A program made the position numbers and the translations under genes. This document shows, one piece after another, positions 26,399 through 35,437 of a stretch of DNA of 36,689 bases (positions are counted from its first letter, which is position 1; each line of letters starts with the position of its first letter). The stretch comes from an uncultured Propionivibrio sp. (GTDB lineage Bacteria > Pseudomonadota > Gammaproteobacteria > Burkholderiales > Rhodocyclaceae): contig CALHZD010000030.1 of the NCBI GenBank assembly GCA_938040985.1, forward strand, positions 1 through 36,689, written 5' to 3'. A model generated the notes under the pieces. That model was not told the DNA's origin, made no database searches, and saw only the letters and a list, made by a program, of their open reading frames with translations.

Positions 26399-27556
26399 AT
26401 GAGTCGCCTCGCATCACGCCTGCAAACTCTGGCATTGGCTATCGCCAACGTTCCGTGGCGGCGTGCGCCATCCCCCGAGCGAACACCGGAAAAAATTCTC
26501 GTGGCGCATTATCTGCTGCTGGGCGACACGCTGCTTCTCGCTCCCCTACTAGCCAAGATCGCGCTGCGCTACCCGGAGGCGGAAAAATTCGTATTGGCGC
26601 GCCCCGGTGTCGCGTCCCTGTTCTCTGGCAATCCTTACGGATTTCGGGTTATCCCCTACGCGCCCAAAGCGATCGGCGCCCTGCGCCGGATACGCGCGCA
26701 CGGCCCATTCGACCTGGCCTTTGTTCTGGGTGACAACCGTTACGGCTGGCTGGCGCGCGCTGCGCGCGCGCGCTGGATCGTCGCTTTCGAGAACGATCGC
26801 CCGGTCTGGAAAAACTGGATGGTCGACGAATTCTGCCGGCATCCTCAACAGCCGGCCGCCTGGGCCGATATGGCGGCGGCCATGCTGCCCGGCCCGCCGC
26901 CGCCGCCTTACCGGCCGGGCGACTGGCCAACGCCGGACGCCCGACTGACGCCTCCTTCGGGAGACTATGCGTTGCTTCACGTCGGCGCTTCGACACGCCT
27001 GAAAACCTGGCCGGCGGAGCGCTGGCGCGCGCTCGCTGATAGACTGTCATCCGATCGAGGCCTGCAACCTGTTTGGAGCGCCGGTCAGGGCGAATCGTCG
27101 ATACTCGACGCGATCGGTCTCCGGAACGATGAACTTCGTTTTTGCGGCAGCCTCGACCTGCCGCAGCTCTGGCATTTACTAAAAGGCGCCCGGCTGTTGG
27201 TCTGTCCGGACACGGGCATCGCCCATCTGGGCAAACTCGTCGGTACGCCTACGGTGGCGCTGTTCGGTCCCGGCTCGCCGCCGATTTACAGCAAAGGCGC
27301 GTTCTGGCGCGACGCGCTGTACTGCGCGCTGGCCGAGGAGCCATTCCCCTGCCGCAACCAGAAGCGTCTGTTCCGCCGGGAGATCGACTGGGTGCGGCGC
27401 TGCGGGCGCAGCCCGGAGGCATGCGCCGCCGCCTCTGGCTACAAGCAATACCCATTGCCGCCGCCCTGCATGCAGGCTATCCGTCTTGATGCCGTTTACA
27501 ATGCCTGCCGCAGCCTGCTCGATCATTCATCTTTTTGCTCTGACCGCATACCCTGA
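26399..27556 (+). CDS. GT9 heptosyltransferase-like protein
   Basis: A 385-residue GT9-family protein. After a basic, amphipathic N-terminus (about 1-30), the catalytic segment LLLGDTLLLAPLLAKI (about 40-55) and the donor-binding segment PDTGIAHLGKLVGTPTVALFGPG (about 265-287) are both intact. A Pro-rich stretch (GPPPPPYRPG) lies mid-protein between the two GT-B domains. The C-terminal region carries several Cys (CRNQKRLF..., CGRSPEACAAA) reminiscent of the WaaQ Cys cluster. It is separated from the preceding GT4 by 92 bp and from the next gene by 8 bp. Likely roles are transfer of a further heptose or another sugar; the exact acceptor is unknown. Confidence 0.85.
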   Translation: MSRLASRLQTLALAIANVPWRRAPSPERTPEKILVAHYLLLGDTLLLAPLLAKIALRYPEAEKFVLARPGVASLFSGNPYGFRVIPYAPKAIGALRRIRAHGPFDLAFVLGDNRYGWLARAARARWIVAFENDRPVWKNWMVDEFCRHPQQPAAWADMAAAMLPGPPPPPYRPGDWPTPDARLTPPSGDYALLHVGASTRLKTWPAERWRALADRLSSDRGLQPVWSAGQGESSILDAIGLRNDELRFCGSLDLPQLWHLLKGARLLVCPDTGIAHLGKLVGTPTVALFGPGSPPIYSKGAFWRDALYCALAEEPFPCRNQKRLFRREIDWVRRCGRSPEACAAASGYKQYPLPPPCMQAIRLDAVYNACRSLLDHSSFCSDRIP

Positions 27557-27564
27557 AAGTCACC

Positions 27565-28590
27565 ATGAGTCCCGCAAATTACTTACCCCCCGGTCTTACC
27601 ATTTCCGACCCGGGCGGAAGCCCTCCGCGATTGACCGTGATCATTCCCGTGCACAATGCGGCGCCATGGTTGCGAACCTGCCTTGACAGCCTGATTGCAC
27701 AGAGCCGGCCTGTCGATGAAATCATCACGGTCAACGACGGCTCGACGGACGAAAGCCCGGCGATCCTCCGCGAATACGCCGCACGGCTGCCTCATCTCAT
27801 TAAGATTCTTGAACTGGGCGGCGCCGGCGCCTCCGGCGCACGAAATGCCGGTCTGGACGCGGCCACCGGAGACTGGGTGGCTTTTGTCGATGCCGACGAC
27901 TGGGTCGAGCCGCAAGCCTACGAAAAAATGCTGGCGCTGGCGCTTGCCGAAAACCTCGACATGGCCCTCGCCAACGGCAGATACCATTTTGAGGGCCGCA
28001 TGCCGGATCACCTGATCTACACCGATCCGCCACTTACCGGCGTACGTCGCGGCGGCGAATGGCTGGCACATAAGCTGGAAAACGGCAGTTTTCTCCATAT
28101 GGTTTGGATGCATCTTTATCGGCGCGCATTCATCGAGTCGCACCATCTGCGCTTCACGCCGGGCATTACCTACGAGGATGTCATCTGGAGCACGCAGGCG
28201 CTGGCACTGGCCGAACGCGTCGACTACATCAACGAACCCTTTTTCGTTTACCGCAAATGCCCGCGCCGGCTGGCGCCCGACCAGCGCGACAGACAACTCG
28301 ACCACATCATCCATAGCTCCAAGGTCAACGCCAGAACGCTAGAAAACATCGCGAAAACCGTCGACGACCCAAGACTTGCCAGAATGATCCGTTGGCAACT
28401 GGTCGACGGCGGCCTGTCCATTTTTCATCGCGCAGAACAAATCAACGACCGGCGGCAACGGCGTCTTGCCTGGCGCCAAACCTGGGAGGACGGCACGCTC
28501 GCTCTGCTTTGGCGCAACGCCACTAATATGAAACAGCGCCGAAAACTCATTCATCGCGCCGTGCGCGCCATCGCTGCAAAATGGGGCTGA
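27565..28590 (+). CDS. GT2 glycosyltransferase
   Basis: A 341-residue GT-A fold family 2 glycosyltransferase. The nucleotide-binding start is LTVIIPVHNAAPWLRTCLDSL (split here for reading: LTVIIPVHNA then APWLRTCLDSL). NDGSTDESP follows, then GASGARNAGLDAATGDWV and the metal-binding motif FVDADDW (about 110). A C-terminal region of about 130 residues contains YEDVIWSTQAL, common in LPS and capsule GT2 enzymes, and a basic end. It abuts the following gene with no gap (stop 28588-28590, ATG 28591). Product linkage is unknown; the context implies LPS outer-core or O-chain primer assembly. Confidence 0.88.
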   Translation: MSPANYLPPGLTISDPGGSPPRLTVIIPVHNAAPWLRTCLDSLIAQSRPVDEIITVNDGSTDESPAILREYAARLPHLIKILELGGAGASGARNAGLDAATGDWVAFVDADDWVEPQAYEKMLALALAENLDMALANGRYHFEGRMPDHLIYTDPPLTGVRRGGEWLAHKLENGSFLHMVWMHLYRRAFIESHHLRFTPGITYEDVIWSTQALALAERVDYINEPFFVYRKCPRRLAPDQRDRQLDHIIHSSKVNARTLENIAKTVDDPRLARMIRWQLVDGGLSIFHRAEQINDRRQRRLAWRQTWEDGTLALLWRNATNMKQRRKLIHRAVRAIAAKWG

Positions 28591-29727
28591 ATGGAACCAA
28601 CCGCAACGTTTTCTGAATATTCCGTAAAAACGCCAATGGCAAAGCCGCGCATTCTGGTCAGTTACTTTTTTGGCCCACGCACTATTCCGCTGGGTGAATT
28701 CTGTGCCCAGGGATTTGAAGCTGCCGGATGCGAAGTGTTCCGCTTCAGCAGCCAGCTGAGCCACCCGCTGGAAGACTACGGCTTTAAATGGCTGGGCAAG
28801 CTGGCACGGGGACTCCGGCTGCCCGATACTTATTTCCGGGAAGGCCATCCGTGGAACAACGCACGCTACCGGGAACGCTGCCTGGAAGCGGCTATCGCCC
28901 GTTTCCGGCCGGATATTCTATTCGTCATCCGCGGCAACAGCGTCAGCGGAGAATTCCTCAAGCGCATGAAACGCCAGTACGCTGTTCGGCATACGCTCGG
29001 CTGGTGGGTCAAGGACCCGCGCCCTAACGACACGCAGCTGACGGACGACTGCCGGCTTTACGATCATTACTTCTGCATCCATCGCCACGGTTACACACAG
29101 GCCGATCCCATCCATTACCTGCCGGCGCTCGGGCTTGAGCAACGCCCGGCGCGCCCGCCCGCCACCGCGCCAAAGGATGAAAAAGCGCTGGGTATCGTTC
29201 TGGTCGGCGGCTGGAGCCGGCGACGTGACGCCTACGTCCGCGAGCTGCTTGATTTGCCCCTTACGATCGTTGGTCCCGGATGGAAAAAGCGTGGGCGTCT
29301 GGAACCCGTCCACTGGCATCATGTCGCCGCTAGTCAGTTATGGGGCGATGAAGTCGCCGCACTTTACCGGCGCGCCCGCATTGTGCTGAACGTCAGCAGC
29401 TGGGATCCGGCGGCGCTGACCGGACTTAATCTGCGGATTTGCGACGTTCCGGCGCTGGGCGCCTTTCTGCTGACCGACGAAGCGGCCGAGCTTGCCGATT
29501 TTGTCGAACCGGGCCGCGAAGTCGCCACATTTACAACGCCTGCGGACTTGCGCGCCAAGGCGCTCTATTATCTGGAACACTCAGACGAGCGCGAAGCTAT
29601 CGCGCGCGCTGGTCTACTGCGCGCCGCCACAACGATGCCGACGTATACCGATAAAATGGCGGAAATTCTCAATTTCCTCGGCGAGCGCCCGAACACCGCT
29701 GCCAGTAAAACATGGGCAAATGCATGA
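28591..29727 (+). CDS. CgeB-like (DUF3880/glycosyl transferase 1-2) glycosyltransferase
   Basis: A 378-residue protein resembling the CgeB/YkvP-type GT-B glycosyltransferases. The N-terminal half has the DUF3880-like pattern RPDILFVIRGNSVSGEFL followed by TLGWWVKDPRPNDTQL. The C-terminal half has IVLNVSSWD then TGLNLRICDVPALGAFLLTD, the usual CgeB donor-domain pattern. The first ATG at 28591 overlaps the upstream stop and has GGGG nearby; an alternative start at 28636 (MAKPRILVSYFFGP) would remove 15 poorly conserved residues. In Bacillus the namesake is a spore-coat polysaccharide enzyme; here its neighbours point to LPS. The family assignment is from pattern memory and the sugar is unknown. 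Confidence 0.75.
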   Translation: MEPTATFSEYSVKTPMAKPRILVSYFFGPRTIPLGEFCAQGFEAAGCEVFRFSSQLSHPLEDYGFKWLGKLARGLRLPDTYFREGHPWNNARYRERCLEAAIARFRPDILFVIRGNSVSGEFLKRMKRQYAVRHTLGWWVKDPRPNDTQLTDDCRLYDHYFCIHRHGYTQADPIHYLPALGLEQRPARPPATAPKDEKALGIVLVGGWSRRRDAYVRELLDLPLTIVGPGWKKRGRLEPVHWHHVAASQLWGDEVAALYRRARIVLNVSSWDPAALTGLNLRICDVPALGAFLLTDEAAELADFVEPGREVATFTTPADLRAKALYYLEHSDEREAIARAGLLRAATTMPTYTDKMAEILNFLGERPNTAASKTWANA

Positions 29728-30922
29728 ACAGACTATGAGCACAGCGCGTCTCTGTTACCAGATCAACCTCCAGCAAGGTTTTGGCGGCGGCGAGGTCTAT
29801 ACCGTTTTTTTCACGCGCGCCCTGCTCGAAGCCGGCTGGCAAACGCGGATTTTCATCAACCCGGATAACACCTGCTGGGCAAGACGCCTGCCAGCCGGCG
29901 CAGATACCCTGCCACTAGAACATATCGACGCGCTTTCCGCCGCCCTGCCGCCGACGCCGGCAATGCTGTTTTTTCACGCTCCGCCGCCTGAAACCGTTTT
30001 CGATGCGCTGCACCGGCAAGGCCACCGCATCTGCATTTTTGCCCATATGCCGCTGTACGGGCGCAATCCCGCGCCGTTCAGAAAAGCTGACCGCATTATT
30101 GCCGTCTCACAGCATGTCATCGACAGCCTGCACGCCGCCGGGCTGGAACAATATCATCCCGTTCCGATGCTTGGCCTTGCCCAACTAGAACGAAACATTG
30201 ATACAAAAGCCCAGAACCTGATCGTTCGCAACCGGCTCTATGACTGGGATAAACGAAAGGTGCGTGAACGGCTGGCGCGCTGCCTCGCGCCACTTGTCAC
30301 GCCTATCGTCGCATCTGTGATGCCGCGCCGGTATTTTGAACGGCGGCCGGGGCTAACCCTGGGCATCGTTTCGCGCCTGACGCCTATCAAGCAGTTTCCT
30401 CTTTTATTCTCCTCTCTAGCTCCGCTGCTGGCTCAGCAGCCCGATATTCATCTCGAAATTTTCGGCGACGGTGCATACGCTTCCGTACGCGATCTGCGGC
30501 AAGCCTTGCGCCCCTTACGCGGACGTTACCGTTTCTGGGGACATCAGGACAACGTACAGGCGGTTTATCGCCAGCTTGACGCGCTGTTGACCGGACTACC
30601 GGAAAAAGAGGCGCTCGGTTTGAACGTCATCGAAGCGCAGTTTTGCGGGATACCGGTACTCGCCGTCGATGCACCGCCGTTCAGCGAAACCGTCGCCGAC
30701 GGGATCACCGGCTGGCGCTATCGGGATCCGCGGCTGGATGGCGGCCAAGATTTTCTGCGGGCGCTCGCGCTTCTGCGCCAGGGCTTGAACGCCGCGCCGG
30801 CAAGCCGGCAAGCGCATTTAGCGCAATTTACGTTTCCCGCATTCGTCGAGCGCGTGCGTATCCTCATGGATGCCCTCTCTCCCTTATTGCAAGGCTCACA
30901 AGACGAACAGGATCACTCATGA
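29720..30922 (+). CDS. GT4 glycosyltransferase
   Basis: A 400-residue GT-B glycosyltransferase (395 residues if ATG 29735 is used). The acceptor domain begins MSTARLCYQINLQQGFGGGE, and the donor domain begins near LTLGIVSRLTPIKQFPLL. The EX7E motif is intact in EKEALGLNVIEAQFCGIP. It overlaps the CgeB-like gene by eight bases when read from 29720 and ends in an ATGA overlap with the GT25 gene, so it is translationally coupled on both sides. No signal peptide is seen. It likely acts at the cytoplasmic membrane face during core or O-chain assembly; linkage unknown. Confidence 0.85.
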   Translation: MHEQTMSTARLCYQINLQQGFGGGEVYTVFFTRALLEAGWQTRIFINPDNTCWARRLPAGADTLPLEHIDALSAALPPTPAMLFFHAPPPETVFDALHRQGHRICIFAHMPLYGRNPAPFRKADRIIAVSQHVIDSLHAAGLEQYHPVPMLGLAQLERNIDTKAQNLIVRNRLYDWDKRKVRERLARCLAPLVTPIVASVMPRRYFERRPGLTLGIVSRLTPIKQFPLLFSSLAPLLAQQPDIHLEIFGDGAYASVRDLRQALRPLRGRYRFWGHQDNVQAVYRQLDALLTGLPEKEALGLNVIEAQFCGIPVLAVDAPPFSETVADGITGWRYRDPRLDGGQDFLRALALLRQGLNAAPASRQAHLAQFTFPAFVERVRILMDALSPLLQGSQDEQDHS

Positions 30923-31692
30923 CGCCCCGCATTTTCGTCATCAGTCTGCCCGGCAGCACGGCGCGGCAGGCCGCGATCAGCGCCCAGCTCGAACGCCACG
31001 GCCTGGCGTTTTCCTGGCTGGAGGGCGTCAATGGGCGCACGCTCGACGAAGCTGAAATCAGGCGCGTCTATAGCGAAGAGCGGGCGCAGCGTGAAGGCGG
31101 GCGTTTGCTGAATCGCGGAGAGATCGGCTGCGCACTTAGCCATCTCAAAATCTACCAGCAAATGCAGACAGACAACGTTGATCTTGCCCTCGTTCTTGAA
31201 GACGATGCCGCTTTGAGCAGCGATTTCGCGCAGGCACTGGCACGGGTCTGCCAGGCCGTCGACTGGCAGGCCTGCGACCTTGTGCTTCTGAGCCACATTC
31301 AGAAATATACGGATTGGGGCGCACGCCGGATTTTTGGATCGCTCCGTCTTGTGCGCCCGGTAACGGCCTACAACGGCAACGGTTATCTCATCACGCGGCT
31401 CGGTGCACAGAAACTGCTGGCGGAACTGCGACCGATTTATCAGCCTGCCGACGGGTGGAACGCTCTCAGAAAGAAAAAAATCTTGGTCATCCGTGGGATC
31501 GTTCCCTACCTCGTCAACCACTCCAGACTCTCTGCCGATTCCCTGATCGGAGAGGCCTTGCGCACGGCGGCCCCCACTTCAGCCGGCAAACCCTTGAGCA
31601 AACGACTCAAGCGTATTTTTTACGACAAGTTCATCTACCAGATTCTCGTCAAACCGCTTCTGAGAATCCGTAAACAGCCGGAGCTGTGGTAA
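30919..31692 (+). CDS. GT25 family glycosyltransferase (LOS/LPS type)
   Basis: A 257-residue member of glycosyltransferase family 25, a family that includes the beta-galactosyltransferases LgtB/LgtE of Neisseria and Haemophilus LOS enzymes. It starts MTPRIFVISLPGSTARQAAI. The family markers are NRGEIGCALSHLKIYQ (about 63-78) and the acidic metal/sugar site ALVLEDDA (about 89-96). The C-terminal end is strongly basic (SKRLKRIFYDKF, LLRIRKQ), suggesting membrane contact. The start overlaps the preceding stop in ATGA. A galactose addition to the core is the natural guess but is inference only. Confidence 0.88.
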   Translation: MTPRIFVISLPGSTARQAAISAQLERHGLAFSWLEGVNGRTLDEAEIRRVYSEERAQREGGRLLNRGEIGCALSHLKIYQQMQTDNVDLALVLEDDAALSSDFAQALARVCQAVDWQACDLVLLSHIQKYTDWGARRIFGSLRLVRPVTAYNGNGYLITRLGAQKLLAELRPIYQPADGWNALRKKKILVIRGIVPYLVNHSRLSADSLIGEALRTAAPTSAGKPLSKRLKRIFYDKFIYQILVKPLLRIRKQPELW

Positions 31693-31703
31693 CAGAACCG
31701 CCG

Positions 31704-32966
31704 ATGCGCTTGACTGATTTTCACCATCTGCTTGACCGTTTTGTGGCCGACCATCTCGTCACGCTGCGCTGTGCGGGTACGTTATCGCTGATAGTACTGG
31801 TAATTGCCCTGCCTCTCGGTCACATGCTGGCGTTGCGCTCGGTTTCGTTTGGACTCCTGGCCGTCTGCACCATACTGCTGGCTTCCGCTTCGCCTGCATA
31901 CGAGGTGAAGAAACTGCCTCTGCTCTGGGTTTTCGCCATATGGCTGAGCGCAGCGCTGCTTTCATTGACGGCCTCTCCTGACGCCATGAGCGCGCTGGAA
32001 AACATCTGGAAAGAGATCATCAAGAGTACGGTAGTTTTTTACGTCGCCTACCTGTTTGCCAGAACCTGTGCCGACGAAAACACCGCCTGTCTGCCGGCGC
32101 TCTCATCTTTATTCATGCTTTCGGGCGCCGCCGTCATAGCATGGGGACTGCATGGCGCCTGGAAAAACGTCGGTCCCGTCCCTGCCTTGGGCGATTACAA
32201 CACCAGCGCCATTACGCTGCTTCCCCTGGCCGCGCTCCCGATTTATGCCTGCTGGCGGCAAAAATTAGGGCGCTGTACCACGGCTATTTTTATCGTCACG
32301 CTCGCGCTCACGCTCATTGGCGCAGCGCTTTCGCAAAGCCGAAGCTTCTGGCTGGTCATCGCCGTCATGCTCGTCACCGCCAGGCTGATCGGCGATTCCC
32401 GGCGTGGTTTCCACTGGGATCGCTCCATAATCTTCATCGGCGGCGCTTTGTGCCTGATCGCGCTCATCGCTTATGTCGTTGCACGCTGGCGCGGAATGGA
32501 CCTTCTGTTTTTCGATGCCCGTAGCAATATTTACCTGCCTGTGCTTAGGCGGTTAGAAAATTCGCCGCTCACCGGCTTTGGTTTCGGGCACGAATCGTCG
32601 CAGGCCTGGTATCAAGCAAACATGGTCGAAGCAGGCGTCTTCCACGCCCACAATCTCATCCTTTCCTATGCCGAGCAAATGGGCATTCTCGGCTTAGCGG
32701 CCGTTTTGGCAATTTTTGGCGGCCTGGGGCAACGGTTCTTCCGCTACGTCGCCAGCCCGAACCCTTTTCGCGCCAGCATCGCCTGCATCGGCGTAGCCAT
32801 GGTTGCGGGCGTTTTCGTCAAGAACAATCTCGATTTCTTCTTCTCCCGCCATAATCTCCTCCTGTTTTTCCTGTGCTGCGGCGTGCTGCTGGGCATCCTT
32901 GAAATGAGCGATGAATACGACACAAACAGCAGCTCGCCGCAGCGAAAAACCCAGGACATCTCATGA
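31704..32966 (+). CDS. O-antigen ligase-like membrane protein (WaaL family)
   Basis: A polytopic inner-membrane protein of about 420 residues (426 if GTG 31686 is used). About ten to twelve hydrophobic segments span the length. The family features are GDYNTSAITLLPL, the small LSQSRSFWL motif (about residue 215) and the long periplasmic loop ending in AGVFHAHNLILSYAEQMGILGL, which carries the conserved catalytic-region His. It joins undecaprenyl-linked polymer to lipid A-core at the periplasmic face. It overlaps the GT9 gene downstream by four bases (ATGA). A Wzy-type polymerase is the alternative because the two families look alike, but the core-gene context favours a ligase. Confidence 0.82.
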   Translation: MRLTDFHHLLDRFVADHLVTLRCAGTLSLIVLVIALPLGHMLALRSVSFGLLAVCTILLASASPAYEVKKLPLLWVFAIWLSAALLSLTASPDAMSALENIWKEIIKSTVVFYVAYLFARTCADENTACLPALSSLFMLSGAAVIAWGLHGAWKNVGPVPALGDYNTSAITLLPLAALPIYACWRQKLGRCTTAIFIVTLALTLIGAALSQSRSFWLVIAVMLVTARLIGDSRRGFHWDRSIIFIGGALCLIALIAYVVARWRGMDLLFFDARSNIYLPVLRRLENSPLTGFGFGHESSQAWYQANMVEAGVFHAHNLILSYAEQMGILGLAAVLAIFGGLGQRFFRYVASPNPFRASIACIGVAMVAGVFVKNNLDFFFSRHNLLLFFLCCGVLLGILEMSDEYDTNSSSPQRKTQDIS

Positions 32967-34003
32967 ATCCGGCGCGCATCCTCGTCATCCGTCGGGACAA
33001 CATCGGTGATCTGGTGTGCACGACGCCATTGCTTTCGGCACTGCGCCAGCATTTTCCGTCCGCCCGTATCGAGGCGCTCGTCAATAGCTACAACGCGCCG
33101 GTTTTGCGGGGAAACCCGAGCGTCGACGCTCTCCACGTCTACCGTAAAGCCAAACATCGCGCGCCCGGTGAATCAAAAATCGCCATCTGGTGGCAGACCA
33201 CGCGCTTGATGCTCCGTCTGCGCCAAGAAAATTTCGATACGGTCATCTTGGCAACACCTGCTAAACAAACGACTGCGCTCGATTTTGCGCGCTGGGTACG
33301 GCCGCGGCAAATCATCGCTTATGGTTCGCACGCGGAAGGCATCGACGCTCCCATTCCGCTGGCAGAAGCAAACCTCGGACATGAAACAGAAGCCGTCATG
33401 CGCCTGCTACGCCCGTTTGGGCTGGAGGAAACGCCCGGTCCCGTTTGCGTCTATGCCGATGCCGCAGCGGCCGGGCGCATTGCGCTTCCCGCCGCAGCGG
33501 ATGCTAACAGCCCTATCATCGGCCTGCATATTTCATCCCGCAAGCCGTCGCAACGCTGGCCGGCAGAAAAGTTTGCCGAATTGGCCCGGCGGCTTGCCGC
33601 GCACCACGGCGCCCGTCTTTTGCTGTTCTGGTCGCCCGGCAGCGAGCTGCATCCGCTGCACCCCGGCGACGATGAGAAAGCCCGGCAAATCATGGCGCTG
33701 TGCGGTGATATGCCGTTGTTGCCCCTACCTACATACCGGCTTGATGCCCTGATTGCCGGACTCTCGCGCTGTGACCGGATCATCTGCTCGGATGGCGGCG
33801 CCATGCATCTTGCCGCCGGGCTGGGCAAACCAATCGTTTGCTTCTTTGGCGATTCAAACCCTGTCCGCTGGCATCCCTGGGGGGTTCCATACGAGCTTTT
33901 ACAGCCAGCGCGCCTCAATGTGTCCGATATCTCCGTCGATGCGGCGCTCGCCGCCTATGAACAACTGGAAATGCGGCTGGCGGCGCCTCGACAAACGCAT
34001 TGA
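32963..34003 (+). CDS. GT9 heptosyltransferase family protein
   Basis: A 346-residue GT9 enzyme, the third of its family in this cluster. The N-terminal catalytic segment is RRDNIGDLVCTTPLLSAL (about 10-27). The inter-domain region includes IIGLHISSRKPSQRWPAEKFAEL. The donor-binding motif appears as CSDGGAMHLAAGLGKPIVCFFG (in parts: CSDGGAMHLAAG and KPIVCFFG), with GG where many relatives have TG. It overlaps the ligase gene in ATGA. There is then a 99-bp gap to ugd. A role in adding heptose or a related sugar to the core is inferred. Confidence 0.86.
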   Translation: MNPARILVIRRDNIGDLVCTTPLLSALRQHFPSARIEALVNSYNAPVLRGNPSVDALHVYRKAKHRAPGESKIAIWWQTTRLMLRLRQENFDTVILATPAKQTTALDFARWVRPRQIIAYGSHAEGIDAPIPLAEANLGHETEAVMRLLRPFGLEETPGPVCVYADAAAAGRIALPAAADANSPIIGLHISSRKPSQRWPAEKFAELARRLAAHHGARLLLFWSPGSELHPLHPGDDEKARQIMALCGDMPLLPLPTYRLDALIAGLSRCDRIICSDGGAMHLAAGLGKPIVCFFGDSNPVRWHPWGVPYELLQPARLNVSDISVDAALAAYEQLEMRLAAPRQTH

Positions 34004-34102
34004 TTGTGAACAAAATACTCACCAACGCATGGTTTCCTGAACCGCAAACCATTGTCCGATGTTAATTCCGATCTGCTCCAACACTTTCTTCTTTCTGCTC
34101 CC

Positions 34103-35437
34103 ATGAAAATCACCCTGATTGGCGCCGGTTATGTCGGCCTCGTCACCGGAACCTGCCTTGCCGAAGTCGGCAACAACGTGCTGTGCCTCGACGTTGCCCC
34201 GCACAAGATCGCCACGCTCAAATCCGGCGGCATCCCCATTTACGAGCCGGGGCTGGAAGACATGGTGCGCCGCAACGTCGCCGCCGGACGGCTGGATTTC
34301 ACCACGGACACCGCCGCCGCCGTGCAGTTTGGCGACATCCAGTTCATCGCCGTCGGCACGCCGCCGGATGAGGACGGCTCGGCCGATTTGCAGTACGTCC
34401 TCGACGCCGCGCGCAACATCGGGCGGCATATGGACGGCTTCAAGCTGGTCGTCGACAAATCCACGGTGCCCGTCGGCACCGCCGACCGCGTGCGCGCCGT
34501 CATCGCAGAAGAGCTGGCAAGGCGCGGGCTGACGGCCGACCAGGCCGATTTCTGCGTCGCCTCCAACCCGGAGTTTCTTAAGGAAGGCGCGGCCATCGAC
34601 GATTTTATGAGTCCCGACCGCATCGTCATCGGCACGGACAGCGAGCGCGCCACGCAATTGCTGCGCCGCCTTTATGCGCCGTTCCAGCGCAACCACGAGC
34701 GGCTGGTCGTGATGGATGTGCGTTCGGCCGAGCTGACCAAATATGCGGCCAACGCCATGCTGGCAACGCGTATTTCGTTCATGAACGAGCTGGCTCTGCT
34801 CGCCGAAAAGCTGGGAGCCGACATCGAACGGGTCCGCCAGGGAATCGGCTCCGACCCGCGCATCGGCTACCACTTTCTTTACGCCGGCTGCGGTTACGGC
34901 GGTTCCTGCTTCCCCAAGGATGTACAGGCGCTGCGCCGCACGGCGCAGGAGTGCGGCGCACCGCTGCGCATCCTTGATGCCGTCGAAGATGCCAACGAAG
35001 CGCAAAAACGGATACTGGTCGAAAAGCTCCAATCCCGCTTCGGCGCACAGCTTGGCGGCCGCCGCTTTGCGCTTTGGGGGCTGGCCTTCAAGCCCAATAC
35101 CGACGATATGCGCGAAGCGCCCAGCCGCGTGATCATAGAAGCGCTCTGGGCGATGGGCGCCTCCGTCGCCGCCTACGACCCGGCAGCCATGCCCGAAACG
35201 CGGCGTCTTTACGGCGAGCGTCCCGACCTGACGCTGACATCCCGCCCGATGGACGCGCTGCGAGACGCCGATGCGCTGCTTATCGTCACCGAATGGAAAG
35301 CCTTCCGCAGCCCGGATTTCGCGGCCATGAAAGCGCTGCTCAGACAGCCGGTGATTTTTGACGGCCGCAACCTTTACGACCCGGCGACGATGCGCCGCGA
35401 AGGTTTTGAATACTTCCCGATCGGGCGGCAGGCATGA
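34103..35437 (+). CDS. ugd: UDP-glucose 6-dehydrogenase
   Basis: Oxidises UDP-glucose to UDP-glucuronate with two NAD+. From ATG 34103 it has 444 residues; the upstream in-frame ATG at 34052 would add 17 residues unlike the family. The NAD-binding start is MKITLIGAGYVGLVTG. The catalytic Cys is C269 in GCGYGGSCFPKD, and the other family markers are ASNPEFLKEGAAIDDF, a Lys in ELTKYAANAMLATRISFMNE (about 212), and the C-terminal domain LWGLAFKPNTDDMREAPS. Its stop overlaps the epimerase start by four bases (ATGA). Together they supply UDP-glucuronate and UDP-galacturonate for the cluster. Confidence 0.96.
   Translation: MKITLIGAGYVGLVTGTCLAEVGNNVLCLDVAPHKIATLKSGGIPIYEPGLEDMVRRNVAAGRLDFTTDTAAAVQFGDIQFIAVGTPPDEDGSADLQYVLDAARNIGRHMDGFKLVVDKSTVPVGTADRVRAVIAEELARRGLTADQADFCVASNPEFLKEGAAIDDFMSPDRIVIGTDSERATQLLRRLYAPFQRNHERLVVMDVRSAELTKYAANAMLATRISFMNELALLAEKLGADIERVRQGIGSDPRIGYHFLYAGCGYGGSCFPKDVQALRRTAQECGAPLRILDAVEDANEAQKRILVEKLQSRFGAQLGGRRFALWGLAFKPNTDDMREAPSRVIIEALWAMGASVAAYDPAAMPETRRLYGERPDLTLTSRPMDALRDADALLIVTEWKAFRSPDFAAMKALLRQPVIFDGRNLYDPATMRREGFEYFPIGRQA

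Noticed and set aside
26752..26774. CG-dinucleotide slippage tract in the GT9 gene
   Set aside because: The alternating tract encodes a plausible Ala/Arg-rich segment and is short and interrupted; this is expected in GC-rich coding DNA.
30643..30918. N-terminal extension of the GT25 protein
   Set aside because: This part overlaps the preceding GT4 gene, and the family N-terminus begins at MTPRIFVISL with an ATGA coupling start.
34019..35032. Long minus-strand open frame opposite ugd (337 residues)
   Set aside because: It has no recognisable motifs and lies entirely opposite the clear UDP-glucose dehydrogenase.
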